Part shown: piece after piece, positions 30,901 to 38,232 of the stretch
Layout: each line of letters begins with the position of its first letter
How positions within the stretch are numbered: the first letter of the stretch is position 1
Assembly: GCA_910578195.1 (NCBI GenBank)
Contig: CAJTOY010000008.1
Coordinates: forward strand, 1-57,240
Direction: 5' to 3'
Source of the DNA: an uncultured Christensenella sp.
GTDB lineage: Bacteria; Bacillota; Clostridia; Christensenellales; Borkfalkiaceae
Length of the DNA: 57,240 bases
Notes under the pieces: model-generated
Told to the model about the DNA's origin: nothing
Database searches by the model: none
Seen by the model: the letters and a program-made list of their open reading frames with translations, nothing else
Made by a program: the position numbers and the translations under genes

Positions 30901-33320
30901 TTGAACACATGCGTGCCCATCGTCGTAACGGTCGAGGGGATTGTAACGCTTGTAAGTTTTGCGCAAAGCTGGAAAAGCGAGTTTTGCAGTGCGGTCACGC
31001 CATTGCCTATCTTTGCCGAGGTGAGCGAGGTACAGCCGTAGAAAGCGTTAAGCCCGAGGGTTTGCACGCTGTCGGGAATAACTATTTCGGTGAGCGCGAC
31101 GCAGTTCTGGAAGGCGTTGTTGCCTATAAAGGTCACGTTGCCGTTGATATCCGCCGCGGTGAGCGAGGTACAGCCGAGGAAGGCGTTGTTGCTTATCTGG
31201 GTGATTGTTTCGGGCAAATCGATTGTCTGTATATTCGCACAGCCCGTGAACGCGTTCAGCCCTACGGCGGCGCCGCCCGTGACGGTCACCGTCTTTAAGG
31301 ACGCGGGCACATAGCGCGAATTGTTAGAGGCTTGCGCCGCGCCGAAGATATAGCCGAAGTGCACTTCGTTTTTGTTTCCGATAAAGGGAAGGGTAATGCT
31401 TTCGAGCGAGGTACAGTTCTGGAACGCGCCCAGCCCCGTTTCCTTGACGGTGTCGGGAATTATCATTTGGGTGAGCGAGGTGCAGCCCTGAAACGCGTAG
31501 CTTCCTATTCTCTCGATTTTGCCGTTTATGGTAAACTCGGGAAGAGAGGTGCAGCCGCCGAAAGCGTAGTCGGGGATTTCGGTCATGTTTTCGTTGACGT
31601 TGATTTCCACTATGCCCGTGCAGCCGCCGAAAACGGTGTTTTCAAGCGTGCAGTTAATTGCGTTCCAATTGACGGTTGTAAGTCCCGTGCAGTCCTTGAA
31701 CGCGTTTTCGCCGATAAATTCAAGGGTTTCGGGAAGGGTTATCACGGTCAAGCCAGAACAGCCCTCGAACGCGCTTTTGCCCATGCGCGTAAGGTTTGAA
31801 GGAAGGGTGACGGAGGTCATTTCCGCGCAGCCCTTAAAGGCGTTGTCGCCTATTTCGGAGACGGGCACTCCGTAGCAGTCGGAGGGAATTTCGACCTCTG
31901 CCGCCGTGCCCTCGTAGCCGCTGACGGTGTAGTGACTGCCGTCCTCGGCGAGGGTGAGTATAAGCCCGTCGGTGCCGAACAGCCAGCGCGCGTAAAGGGT
32001 GAGGTTGCCCGATGTGCCCTGCTCGATTTTGCTTATGCCGTTTTTAAATTCGGGGTCTGTAAACCAGCCGACAAACGCGTAGTCGGTCTTGACGGGGCTT
32101 GCAAGGTCGAACGTCGGGGTTTCGACGGTGTAATTTTTGACGTATTCGGTCTTGAATTCGCCGCCGTCGAGCTCGTAGGAAATAGTGAAGGTTTCCGCCG
32201 ACCACTTCGCATAGAACTTGACCGCGCCGTGGTTGCCGCTTTTGATTTCGGTTACGGGCTCGCCCTCGAATTCGGGGTTGTCGTACCAGCCCATGAAGCC
32301 GTAATTTTCCTTGACGGGGTTGACGAGGCGGGTATTACTCTCGATATTGTAATGCTCGGGGTACTCGCCCGCAAAGCTTCCGCCGTCGAGGAAGTATTTT
32401 ATTTCGTAGGGGGTGGGGGTAAAGACCGCCTCGAAGGTTACGTCCGAGTTAATGACGAAGGGGAAGGTTACCCTTTCGCCGTTGACCGCCCAGTGCGAGA
32501 AATCGTAGAATTCTTTCGAGGGGTTGAGACCGGGCGCGTACTGTCTGTGTCCTTCGTCGGCATTGCCTTGAAGGATAGTTTTGCCGTTGCTCGTAAACGT
32601 GTAGTTGAATTTATTGAGGCGGTAAATGTCCAGAAGGAATGTGGAAATCTTTTCGCCGTCCTCGTCGGTGACAATTATGTAAGCATTGTTGTGACCCGTG
32701 GCGAGGGTTATCTGCTTGTTTTCTATTTCGGTTTTGCCCTCGGCGTCCGAATAAAGCTTCCACTCGCATCCCCTCTTGACGGTGAACGCCGTTTCGAGGT
32801 TAACCGACTGCATATTGCTCGGCACGGTGCGCCCGACGGTCGCGGGCGTTGTGGAGTAGTCTATATTATAGCCGGGCGCGGTCAGTCCCGAAACGGGGTC
32901 GCGGGTCGCGCCGCAGTCCGAGCAGACGCCGTCGACGAAATTGTGCGGCTCGGTATAGACGGGTTCGCGCGACATTTCGATTTTACACGAGGCGCAGTAA
33001 ACGACCTCCTCGTAAAATCCTTCGGAGTCGCAAGTCGATGGCATGACGTTTTCCTTGACGGGCTCGCCCTCGGTGTGCCCCGTCGCCGCGACGTAGCTGT
33101 CCACCTTGAAGTCCCCGCACTCCTCGCACTTATGCGTCGTATAGCCGCGTTCCAGACAGGTCGGCGGGGTTACGATATCCGTATAATTGTGAGTGTGCCC
33201 GACGGGAGGGGTAGGTCCCGGGGGCGGGTCGTCGGGACCGCAGCCCGCAAACGCGCCGACAGTGCCCGAAATCACGAGCGACAGCGCCATAATCGAGAAT
33301 TTTTTAATTTGCTTTTTCAT
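24915..33320 (-). CDS. Giant BspA-type leucine-rich repeat lipoprotein
   Basis: A 2801-residue surface lipoprotein. The signal peptide ends in A25-G26-C27. A Pro-rich spacer (PDDPPPGPTPP) leads to a Cys-pair region with three CxxC pairs (CEEC, CASC, CSDC; about 60-140), then InlB-type beta-grasp repeats (DGGSFAGEYPEHYN...GWYDNPEFEG...YAKW; about 300-450), then some 100 LRR_5/BspA units (IGNYAFxGCTxLxxVxIP type), and a C-terminal (Glu-Pro)n tail. No LPXTG, SLH or membrane anchor is seen at the C-terminus. AGGAGGC-like CGGAGG precedes the ATG. An adhesin or substrate-binding role is likely; the ligand is unknown. Confidence 0.93.
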   Translation of the reverse strand: MKKQIKKFSIMALSLVISGTVGAFAGCGPDDPPPGPTPPVGHTHNYTDIVTPPTCLERGYTTHKCEECGDFKVDSYVAATGHTEGEPVKENVMPSTCDSEGFYEEVVYCASCKIEMSREPVYTEPHNFVDGVCSDCGATRDPVSGLTAPGYNIDYSTTPATVGRTVPSNMQSVNLETAFTVKRGCEWKLYSDAEGKTEIENKQITLATGHNNAYIIVTDEDGEKISTFLLDIYRLNKFNYTFTSNGKTILQGNADEGHRQYAPGLNPSKEFYDFSHWAVNGERVTFPFVINSDVTFEAVFTPTPYEIKYFLDGGSFAGEYPEHYNIESNTRLVNPVKENYGFMGWYDNPEFEGEPVTEIKSGNHGAVKFYAKWSAETFTISYELDGGEFKTEYVKNYTVETPTFDLASPVKTDYAFVGWFTDPEFKNGISKIEQGTSGNLTLYARWLFGTDGLILTLAEDGSHYTVSGYEGTAAEVEIPSDCYGVPVSEIGDNAFKGCAEMTSVTLPSNLTRMGKSAFEGCSGLTVITLPETLEFIGENAFKDCTGLTTVNWNAINCTLENTVFGGCTGIVEINVNENMTEIPDYAFGGCTSLPEFTINGKIERIGSYAFQGCTSLTQMIIPDTVKETGLGAFQNCTSLESITLPFIGNKNEVHFGYIFGAAQASNNSRYVPASLKTVTVTGGAAVGLNAFTGCANIQTIDLPETITQISNNAFLGCTSLTAADINGNVTFIGNNAFQNCVALTEIVIPDSVQTLGLNAFYGCTSLTSAKIGNGVTALQNSLFQLCAKLTSVTIPSTVTTMGTHVFNGCTSLASITLPAALTSIGESAFNGCTALTGIAIPDNVTTLGMNVFIGCTKLAQVNIGAGIKTITSSAFQDCTSLENIIIPDNVTSLGGLAFSGCSNLENITLSENLTAIGSNAFYQCYSLNNVSIPEGVKSIGGNAFRDCRTFTEISVPLSVTSIGAGAFNGCTSLEKLTIPFVGTADNSRNNNNFGYIFGTNKFENHQKFVPETLKTVIITGGETIADSAFFGCAEIVNITLPDTLVTIGDEAFRGCAALAEIELTANIASIGNSAFTSCASLAKVVWNAENTTSADAGTTPIFAQCESLTELEIGENVTAIPAYAFRSCNNLVNVTIGANVRTIGDEAFYDCESLETLLLPEGLTSIGAKAFFNCNTLAGMVIRNEVIEIGANAFDGCAQMASLTIGGAVERIGEYAFQNCAALTEVVVPDSVTAIGSAAFRGCITLESLTLPFVGESVAATPSAKTLFGFIFGTTNYTGSYVAKQYFSSSGFTNYYIPTSLTTLTLTGGNVLFGTFDACNKLRNVTLPEALADIGAYSFRGCSSLLEISIPETVASIGNYAFAACTSMAELTFEEPDGDPVSLAINTYAFQSCSSLTNVTLPDRTNTVANFVFSGCNKLVTMDLPFIGNNRTQTANNNANVFGYIFGTSNYTGATAAAQAGTSSATYYIPSTLRTVNIRGGNVLKGSFQNCKMLTSITLPETLATQTVFGEYSFQNCTGLTSLVIPSNATTINNYAFHGCTNLTGISIPATVTAIGVNAFQNCTNLAAVEFAAESALATIGNYAFTSCAKLAGVSIPATVTSIGVNAFQSCASLVSVSFGEGSKLTTLGNLAFNACTKLESVDFGVSETSFTIGSQAFDGCTVLARTDENGFTIPARVTSIGTYGFRNTGIVNLSIEKNSKLTTIADYAFYGLTKLNELDFGTYDADATVPDLTLGTQSFLGCNSAGFTTLNIPARVKTIGANAFQNCTGLVNIDIADGSRLTSLGNYAFGGCASLENVDFGESTTALVLGTYLFQNCAAITEITVPDNVTTIGAFAFTGCRGLTAMTLPFIGNAKTAATNHNNYVFGYIFGTTNYTGSTAASQYGTSAVTYYIPTSLTNVTVTGGNILSGAFDNCKTLTSITLPSATASVTSIGNYAFRNCTALQSLKIAGSASTTPYALPENIVTIGSYAFYGCNNSAFTAIDLPEPLATINTFAFAGCTSLVGDSVDGFVIPAKVTVINANTFQNCTALEKVTVAEGSVLTTLGNLAFDGCTALNSFLFDETSEKFTTFGTYVFKNCAALTTVKIPDTVATIGQDAFRDCTGLQNMTIPANVVTINANAFMGCTSLASVTFATDAKLATIGNYTFSDCTLLNNVTIPATVATVGTYVFRNCFALGNITFAEPAEGATPVVLNIGANTFEKCTSLENITLPDRTNTIGANAFTGCGNLVSMDLPFIGYNRGSTAAASTTLGYIFGATNYENSYAANTWSTTNYYFPNGLKTLSIRGGNILQNALLRVKTVETLTLPENLYNVTAIGPSSLREMTALKTIKVAGNSGLSIPANTTSLGDYVFLQTSAIANIKLPETVTSIGVNAFQNCAALETVTFAGESKLTSIGNYAFDGCALLNNVSIPATVTTIGTYAFQNCAALASVTFTTDGKLATISNYAFAGCALLNNVTIPASVATFGTYVFKDCAKLANITFEEPAEEATPVALNIGAYTFQNCTSLTNITLPDRTNTIANFVFSGCGNLTEMDLPFIGNNRTQTAANNANVFGYIFGTTAYEGSVETAQTGTSSVKYQLPASLTTVTIRGGNILSGAFQNCANLTSITLPENLGTQKAIGNNAFAGCTGITAITLPSDATSIGASAFNGCNALTSITIPEPVTAINAYAFQNCTALTEVIFAGNAVTKIDNFAFAGCTALTEFTITEGVKTLGTNVFDGCGLLASLTVYSKTLAIGNNSFNGCEALAHVYFKNGLEEDFAVTVGATGNDSYTNAEKHYEAPEPEPEPEPEPEPEPQPTE
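24926..24978. repeat. Hexanucleotide repeat coding for the Glu-Pro tail
   Basis: About eight tandem copies of a six-base unit (TCGGGT or TCGGGC on plus) at the 3' end of the giant gene, coding for alternating Pro and Glu. Changes in copy number would stay in frame. Confidence 0.8.
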
Positions 33321-33352
33321 ACAGCCTCCGAAGATTTTTGCGTATTTATTAT

Positions 33353-33403
33353 ATGGTATACCATTCTATCGTAAATTCTATCATACCCGCGCGAAAAAAT
33401 CAA
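33353..33403 (-). promoter_or_regulatory. Promoter and palindrome of the giant LRR gene
   Basis: Minus strand TTGATT (33398-33403), 17 bases, TAGAAT (33375-33380). A perfect palindrome ATGGTATACCAT at 33353-33364 lies just after the likely start of transcription and could be an operator. Confidence 0.65.
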
Positions 33404-33512
33404 GATTTTAACCGAAAAAAGATAATCGGTAAATTAAGGGAAAGACCGGTAAATTGCTTGCTGTTTTTCCCGTCCGCAAATGCAGAGAGTTGAAAAACAC
33501 ATAGAAAAACGC

Positions 33513-33541
33513 TTGACGGACGCGCCAATAAAAAGTAAAAT
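33513..33541 (+). promoter_or_regulatory. Promoter of the cyclophilin-like lipoprotein gene
   Basis: TTGACG (33513-33518), 17 bases, TAAAAT (33536-33541). Confidence 0.7.
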
Positions 33542-33574
33542 ATACAGTAAAGAAAAATATAAAAGGGACAAGCA

Positions 33575-34528
33575 ATGTCAAAGAAATTCAGATGCGCTTT
33601 ATTGGCGGGCGCGCTTTCGGCGGTGGTTGCGTTTTCCGCGGGCTTTTCGGCTTGCAATATCAAAACGTCGCACCCCCGCGCAAAAATCACCGTTGATTTC
33701 AATAATATATCTTACGATATCGAGTACACGCTGTACAGAAACATGTACCCCCAGACAGTACAGCACTTTATCGAGCTTGCCGACGCGGGCTTCTACGACA
33801 ACATGATAGTTCATAACTATAATACGTCGACAGACTGGTTTACGGGTGCATACAGTTATAACGCCGTTTCCGAAACCTCCGACGAGGTTTACGCAACATA
33901 CGACAAGGCGTACGGCGGCGGCGAAAACGCGCTTCTCGAATACCTTGAAAACAACAGCAAGGAAGAGGAGTATTACGCGCTTGCGGCAAACAACACGCTC
34001 ACCCCTACGGTTTTCAAAAAGATAGGCTACGACGACAAGGGCAAGCCCGTTCCGCAGGACGCGCTCGCGACCCTTATCGGCGAGTTTTCGGCGAACGACC
34101 ACAAGATAGAGAAAAACCCGCTCGAAGCGAAGATGGGCTGTCTTAAAATGTTCTATTACGAAAAGGATGAGTCGAACAAGAAAGCCACAATCGTGAACAG
34201 CGCGGGACAAATTCTCGAACACGACTACCAGTACAACTGCGCGACAAGCATTTTCTCGATGCAGGTCGGCAACACCACTTCGTATTCGAAGGATAAGTAC
34301 TGCGTGTTTGCGACCCTTCGCAACGACAAGGCGCAGGACAGTTTGAAAGACCTTATGGACGCGATTGCCGACTATATCGACGATTACGGCTATTCGGGCA
34401 ACTTCACGACCTCTGTCGAAACTTCGGTCGACAAACTCGACACTTATTCCAAACCCAAGAAGGAAGAGAAGTTCACAATGTCGAGAACGCCGCTGGTTAT
34501 CAAGACGGTAAAAATCACTAAATATTAA
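33575..34528 (+). CDS. Lipoprotein with divergent cyclophilin-like domain
   Basis: A 317-residue lipoprotein (lipobox F24-S-A-C27). The start of the mature part reads KITVDFNNISYDIEYTLYRN, then MYPQTVQHFIELADAGFYDNMIVHNYN, which follows the cyclophilin pattern (strand, P-x-TV-x-F, GFYD, then the catalytic-Arg region). The usual FHR motif is changed to VHN, and the later FxMAN core is hard to see. It may therefore be an inactive or altered prolyl isomerase working on secreted proteins. An insertion of about 100 residues separates the two halves. AGGGAC precedes the ATG; a terminator follows. Confidence 0.75.
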   Translation: MSKKFRCALLAGALSAVVAFSAGFSACNIKTSHPRAKITVDFNNISYDIEYTLYRNMYPQTVQHFIELADAGFYDNMIVHNYNTSTDWFTGAYSYNAVSETSDEVYATYDKAYGGGENALLEYLENNSKEEEYYALAANNTLTPTVFKKIGYDDKGKPVPQDALATLIGEFSANDHKIEKNPLEAKMGCLKMFYYEKDESNKKATIVNSAGQILEHDYQYNCATSIFSMQVGNTTSYSKDKYCVFATLRNDKAQDSLKDLMDAIADYIDDYGYSGNFTTSVETSVDKLDTYSKPKKEEKFTMSRTPLVIKTVKITKY

Positions 34529-34529
34529 T

Positions 34530-34563
34530 AAAAAAAGCTTCTCTTCGAAGAGAAGCTTTTTTA
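34530..34563 (+). terminator. Terminator after the cyclophilin-like gene
   Basis: Stem AAAAAAGCTTCTC/GAGAAGCTTTTTT around a TTCGAA centre. Confidence 0.85.
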
Positions 34564-34620
34564 TCATATTTTCACATAATAACAATAAATACTTAATAAA
34601 TCATATATATTATACACATT

Positions 34621-35424
34621 ATGACAAAATACTTTAAATCACTCTGGGATTATTTCAAGCAACGAACGAAGTCGAACATATTTCTTTTCATACTGCTCGC
34701 GCTGTATTTTGCGGGCTGTATCGCTTCTTGCGTGTATTGCATAGTTATTCAACGCTACCGCGACATTGCCGTCGCGCTTATTTTTGCGCTTCTGGTGCCC
34801 GTGTTCTATATAGGCGAAAGAAATTTAAAAATTCAGATACCCACGCCGACGGCGGTCGCTATAATTCTGCTGTGTATAGGCAGTTTTATCGGCGCGTGCT
34901 ATAATTTTTACACTATTTTCAGATACCTCGACGACGTCTTGCACGCAATGTGGGGAGTGGTTTTCACCATAATAGGCTTCACGTTAATCAAGGTTGCGCT
35001 GGGCGAGCCCGACACCAAAAAGAAATTCTTTATGTATCTGCTGTTCGGCTTCGCGTTCTGTCTAATGATTGCGGTGCTGTGGGAGATTTACGAATTTATC
35101 GCCGACCGCATATCGCCCAACCTCGATATGCAGGAGGACACCATAATAAATTCCATACACTCGTTTTTGCTATATCCCGGCTACGACCATCTGCACACCG
35201 AAATTATCGAGGGCATTGCATATACCGTGCTTTACGACGCGGACGGCAACGTGCTTTATACGATAGACGGCGGGTATCTCGATATCGGCATAATGGACAC
35301 TATGTTCGACATAGTCTGGTGCACGGGCATAGCCGTGCTTGTCTGCGTTTTCCTCGCGGTAGACCGCCTTACGGGCAGTCATTTATACCGCTTCATAATT
35401 CCTAAATCTACGGCTGATCAATAG
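34621..35424 (+). CDS. YjdF/DUF2238-like membrane protein
   Basis: A 267-residue protein with about six membrane helices. The motif DDVLHAMWGVVFTIIGFTL (about 107-125) and WEIYEFIADRI (about 157-167) resemble the YjdF/DUF2238 family, whose role is unknown. A loop of about 60 residues between helices 5 and 6 is polar. No ribosome site precedes the ATG; a TATTAT box ends 7 bases upstream, so it may also be leaderless. The stop overlaps the convergent gene by 17 bases. Confidence 0.8.
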   Translation: MTKYFKSLWDYFKQRTKSNIFLFILLALYFAGCIASCVYCIVIQRYRDIAVALIFALLVPVFYIGERNLKIQIPTPTAVAIILLCIGSFIGACYNFYTIFRYLDDVLHAMWGVVFTIIGFTLIKVALGEPDTKKKFFMYLLFGFAFCLMIAVLWEIYEFIADRISPNLDMQEDTIINSIHSFLLYPGYDHLHTEIIEGIAYTVLYDADGNVLYTIDGGYLDIGIMDTMFDIVWCTGIAVLVCVFLAVDRLTGSHLYRFIIPKSTADQ

Positions 35425-36340
35425 GAAAGATATTGCTTATTTTATCCCCGTCGAGGGTGACCGCAAAGTATTTCACTTCGTACAGATTTTCGGCGCGGGG
35501 GTAAACCAGCCCCGCCGCAGCGATATTGCCGTGCGTAAAATAAAATTTTTCGGTCGGGATGGTCACGCTCACGAAGTTGCCGAGATAGCTTTTCAAATCC
35601 CCCGCGCGCGGTTTTAATTCGTCGTTTAAATATTTTTCGCAGTCGCCGCGCGTCAAAACGCTTTCGAAAAACGCGAAGTGCAGAATATTTTTTTCGGGCG
35701 GGCGTGTTTCGACCGTTCGGCCGGAAACGAGGGTAAGCGCTTCGCCGTCGTATGAAAATTTACATTCCGCTTTCGCCGCCGTGCAAGTTTCGAACGGCGC
35801 GGAAATTGTCAGAAAATCCCCGAACTCCGCGGTATCCGCGGGGTTTAAAAATACTTTTTTTCCGCCGTCTGAAATAATAAGCAACCTGTTTCCGCCGTAG
35901 ACGGCGAGCACGCTCCGCCCCGCAAGCGTCTTTTCCTCGGCGTATAAATTCGAAAATTCGGGAGGTAGCGGAGTCAGCGAATATTCCGCGCCGTCTATGG
36001 TAAGATAAACTCCCCCTTGCGAAAATATCGTCACGAGGCTTCCGAAAAACCGCGTCTGGTAAATCACGTTCAGCTTTACGTCCTTCGCGCCGTACTCGCG
36101 GATATAAATCAGCGCGTCGCCGCCCAAAAGGTACACGTCCGCGAACTTCGGCGGAGATTTGAAAAAATCCTCGTCGAGAAAAAAATTCAGCGGCTGCAAA
36201 TTGTTGCCGGGCAGAAGCTCGGCGAAAACTCTGTCGCATGGGTCAAGCTCGATATGCCGCTCGAAGCCGTCGACCGTTCCGAGGTAAATCCCGTTGAGTT
36301 TCAGCGCCGCGGGCAGATATGACAAAAAATAAACTCTCAT
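35408..36340 (-). CDS. Hypothetical beta-rich protein
   Basis: A 310-residue soluble protein with no signal peptide and an alternating hydrophobic pattern typical of beta structure (MRVYFLSYLPAALKLNGIYL, GTVDGFERHIEL, DVYLLGGDALIYIREYGAK, GGVYLTIDGAEYSLT). The C-terminal third has a more helical section (FFESVLTRGDCEKYLNDEL). I do not recognise a family. It is transcribed alone, converges with the YjdF-like gene by 17 bases and diverges from the SANT-like gene. Confidence 0.75.
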   Translation of the reverse strand: MRVYFLSYLPAALKLNGIYLGTVDGFERHIELDPCDRVFAELLPGNNLQPLNFFLDEDFFKSPPKFADVYLLGGDALIYIREYGAKDVKLNVIYQTRFFGSLVTIFSQGGVYLTIDGAEYSLTPLPPEFSNLYAEEKTLAGRSVLAVYGGNRLLIISDGGKKVFLNPADTAEFGDFLTISAPFETCTAAKAECKFSYDGEALTLVSGRTVETRPPEKNILHFAFFESVLTRGDCEKYLNDELKPRAGDLKSYLGNFVSVTIPTEKFYFTHGNIAAAGLVYPRAENLYEVKYFAVTLDGDKISNIFPIDQP

Positions 36341-36406
36341 TTTATATATTTAATGTATACCTTTCTGATTTTATGTCAATATACACTCCGTAAAGGAGAT
36401 TTGTAT

Positions 36407-37006
36407 ATGAATAAAATTAACGGCTACACGGAAGAAGAAGCGAAAAGCTTGGTTCAATACGTCTGCGAAAGAAAGAGTGCGGGAATGAATTTGTCGGGAA
36501 TTTTCGCCGACTATGCCAAAAAGACGGGCAGGGCGAAGGGGAGCGTGCGCAACTACTATTACGCGCTTTTGCGCTCGGGCGGGGACAACCGCGTCAAATC
36601 CCTTCTTACGGGCACGGGGTTGAAAGCCGAAAAAATCATACAGTTCACCGAAGAGGAGACCGATGAAATTTTAAAGGCGATTTTGTTGCAGAAAAGCAAG
36701 GGCATTTCGGTCAGAAAGGCGGTTTTGACCCTCTCTAACGGCGACGACAAGCTAATGCTCAGATATCAGAATAAATATCGCAACGTACTTACCAAACAGC
36801 CCGAGCGTATCGAGCGTTTGATGCGCGAGTGCGGAATAGAGAGCGGCACGGACGCGGCGCGCAAGAAAATCGAGGACGAGATAAACGGGCTTTACGACAG
36901 ACTTGCAAGCAGCTTGAAGGAAGAAAACAAAAAGCTTTTGACGGTAATAAAGCGCCTCACCGACGAAAACGCGCTTTTGAAGCTGCAAGTCAAAAATTTG
37001 CAATAG
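36407..37006 (+). CDS. Tandem SANT/Myb-like DNA-binding candidate
   Basis: The start was placed at 36407 behind AAAGGAGAT rather than at an earlier ATG. The 199-residue product has two similar helical units: YTEEEAKSLVQYVCERK...GSVRNYYYALLRS (about 7-57) and FTEEETDEILKAILLQK...LMLRYQNKYRNVLTK (about 79-125). Each begins with an aromatic-TEEE motif and ends in a basic aromatic helix, like Myb/SANT repeats of RsfA-type proteins. A coiled coil fills residues 150-199. A DNA-binding regulator is likely; target unknown. Confidence 0.75.
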   Translation: MNKINGYTEEEAKSLVQYVCERKSAGMNLSGIFADYAKKTGRAKGSVRNYYYALLRSGGDNRVKSLLTGTGLKAEKIIQFTEEETDEILKAILLQKSKGISVRKAVLTLSNGDDKLMLRYQNKYRNVLTKQPERIERLMRECGIESGTDAARKKIEDEINGLYDRLASSLKEENKKLLTVIKRLTDENALLKLQVKNLQ

Positions 37007-37008
37007 GA

Positions 37009-37037
37009 TTGACATTTTTATGCCCGCGTGCTAAAAT
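37009..37037 (+). promoter_or_regulatory. Leaderless-type promoter of the cytoplasmic LRR gene
   Basis: TTGACA (37009-37014), 17 bases, TAAAAT (37032-37037), 6 bases, ATG at 37044. The -35 box overlaps the region just after the previous stop codon. Confidence 0.75.
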
Positions 37038-37043
37038 TCGGGT

Positions 37044-38198
37044 ATGAAATACAACAACAGATATGCGGACAAGAAGTTAAAAGAGGGCGTCGAGCTCGAA
37101 ATCGAGGGCGGCACGGTCAAGGATTACGCCGGCGAAGGGGATAATATTGTAATCCCCGAGGGGATAACCGAAATCGCCGACAGCGCATTTATGAGCGGAG
37201 AATTCAAGACAGTCTCTTTGCCCGAAAGCCTTAAAAAAATAGGCGGCTGGGCGTTTCATGACTGCAAAAATTTGAAAGAGATTAAAATCCCCGACGGCGT
37301 TACGCAGATAGGCGAATGGGCGTTCGAGGGGTGCGTAAGCTTAAAGGAAATAACAATCCCCGAAAAGGTGACGCTAATCAGAAGCAACACGTTTGCGGGC
37401 TGCGTCAAGCTGAAATCGGTCACCCTCCCCGACGGAGTCAAAAGGTTGGGCGAAGGCGCGTTCGACGGGTGCAAAAGCTTGCAAAGCTTCACTTTTCCGA
37501 AGCGCCTTCAAAAGATAAGCGGGCACGCGTTCTGTGAGTGCGCTAAGCTCCGCTCGCTCGATATCCCCGCGGAGGTCGCGGAGATTGGCGAGCTCGCTTT
37601 CTGGAAATGCAAAAAGCTTAAAACGGTGAGACTTCCCAAGGAGTGCGAGGTCGCGGGCAGGCGACCGTTCGGCGACAAGGCGAAAATCACCCGCGTGATT
37701 TATAAGACTGTCAAGGCGAGCTCGAACGATTTCGAGGTCAAGGACGGCGTGCTTGTAGAATACTCCGGCGACGGCAAGGTTTTCAGCGTGCCCGACGGAG
37801 TGGAGGCTATCGGTAACTCGGCGTTCGATAGCAGCGCGGTAGAAAGCGTGGTCTTGCCGAAGAGTTTGAAGACAATCGGCGTTAACGCATTCGGCGGTTG
37901 CGCAAACCTAAAAGAGATTGTAATTCCCGACGGCGTGACAAGCATAGGCGAGCGGGCGTTTGACGGCTGTACCTCGCTTACAGAAATTAAGATACCCGCG
38001 GGGGTCACCGCGATAGAGGCGAGCGCGTTCTGCGGCTGCGAGGGGCTGAAAAACGTGATTTTGCCCGTGACGATAACGTCAATCGGCGACCACGCGTTCG
38101 GCTTTTGCGAGGCGTTAAAAGAAATTACCGTGCCGAAGGCGGCGAAAATACACGATTTCGCTTTCGCCGAGTGCGAAGTAAAAATAATCGGAAAATAA
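37044..38198 (+). CDS. Cytoplasmic BspA-type LRR protein
   Basis: A 384-residue protein made of about 13 LRR_5 units (IGGWAFHDCKNLKEIKIPDG type) in two blocks separated by a short linker near residue 215 (YKTVKASSNDFEVKDG). Each block opens with a similar cap (VKDYAGEGDNIVIPEG and VEYSGDGKVFSVPDG). There is no signal peptide or anchor, which is unusual for the family. It could be an intracellular scaffold. Its start is preceded by a leaderless-type promoter. An inverted repeat at 38200-38232 follows it. Confidence 0.9.
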   Translation: MKYNNRYADKKLKEGVELEIEGGTVKDYAGEGDNIVIPEGITEIADSAFMSGEFKTVSLPESLKKIGGWAFHDCKNLKEIKIPDGVTQIGEWAFEGCVSLKEITIPEKVTLIRSNTFAGCVKLKSVTLPDGVKRLGEGAFDGCKSLQSFTFPKRLQKISGHAFCECAKLRSLDIPAEVAEIGELAFWKCKKLKTVRLPKECEVAGRRPFGDKAKITRVIYKTVKASSNDFEVKDGVLVEYSGDGKVFSVPDGVEAIGNSAFDSSAVESVVLPKSLKTIGVNAFGGCANLKEIVIPDGVTSIGERAFDGCTSLTEIKIPAGVTAIEASAFCGCEGLKNVILPVTITSIGDHAFGFCEALKEITVPKAAKIHDFAFAECEVKIIGK

Positions 38199-38199
38199 C

Positions 38200-38232
38200 A
38201 AATAACCACTCTCAGACGAGAGTGGTTATTAA
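38200..38232. terminator. Bidirectional terminator
   Basis: AATAACCACTCTC (38200-38212) pairs with GAGAGTGGTTATT (38219-38231). It is shared by the LRR gene and the convergent TetR gene. Confidence 0.8.

Noticed and set aside
24926..33000. Possible CRISPR or tandem-repeat array in the region of recurring DNA blocks
   Set aside because: The periodicity of about 69 bases is that of LRR_5 codons in one long reading frame; there are no uniform repeats with unique spacers.
31932..33374. A 480-residue open frame on plus opposite the giant LRR gene
   Set aside because: It is a shadow of the strongly biased codons of the minus-strand gene; it has no ribosome site and no domain pattern. The many shorter plus frames from 25071 to 31875 are the same kind of artefact.
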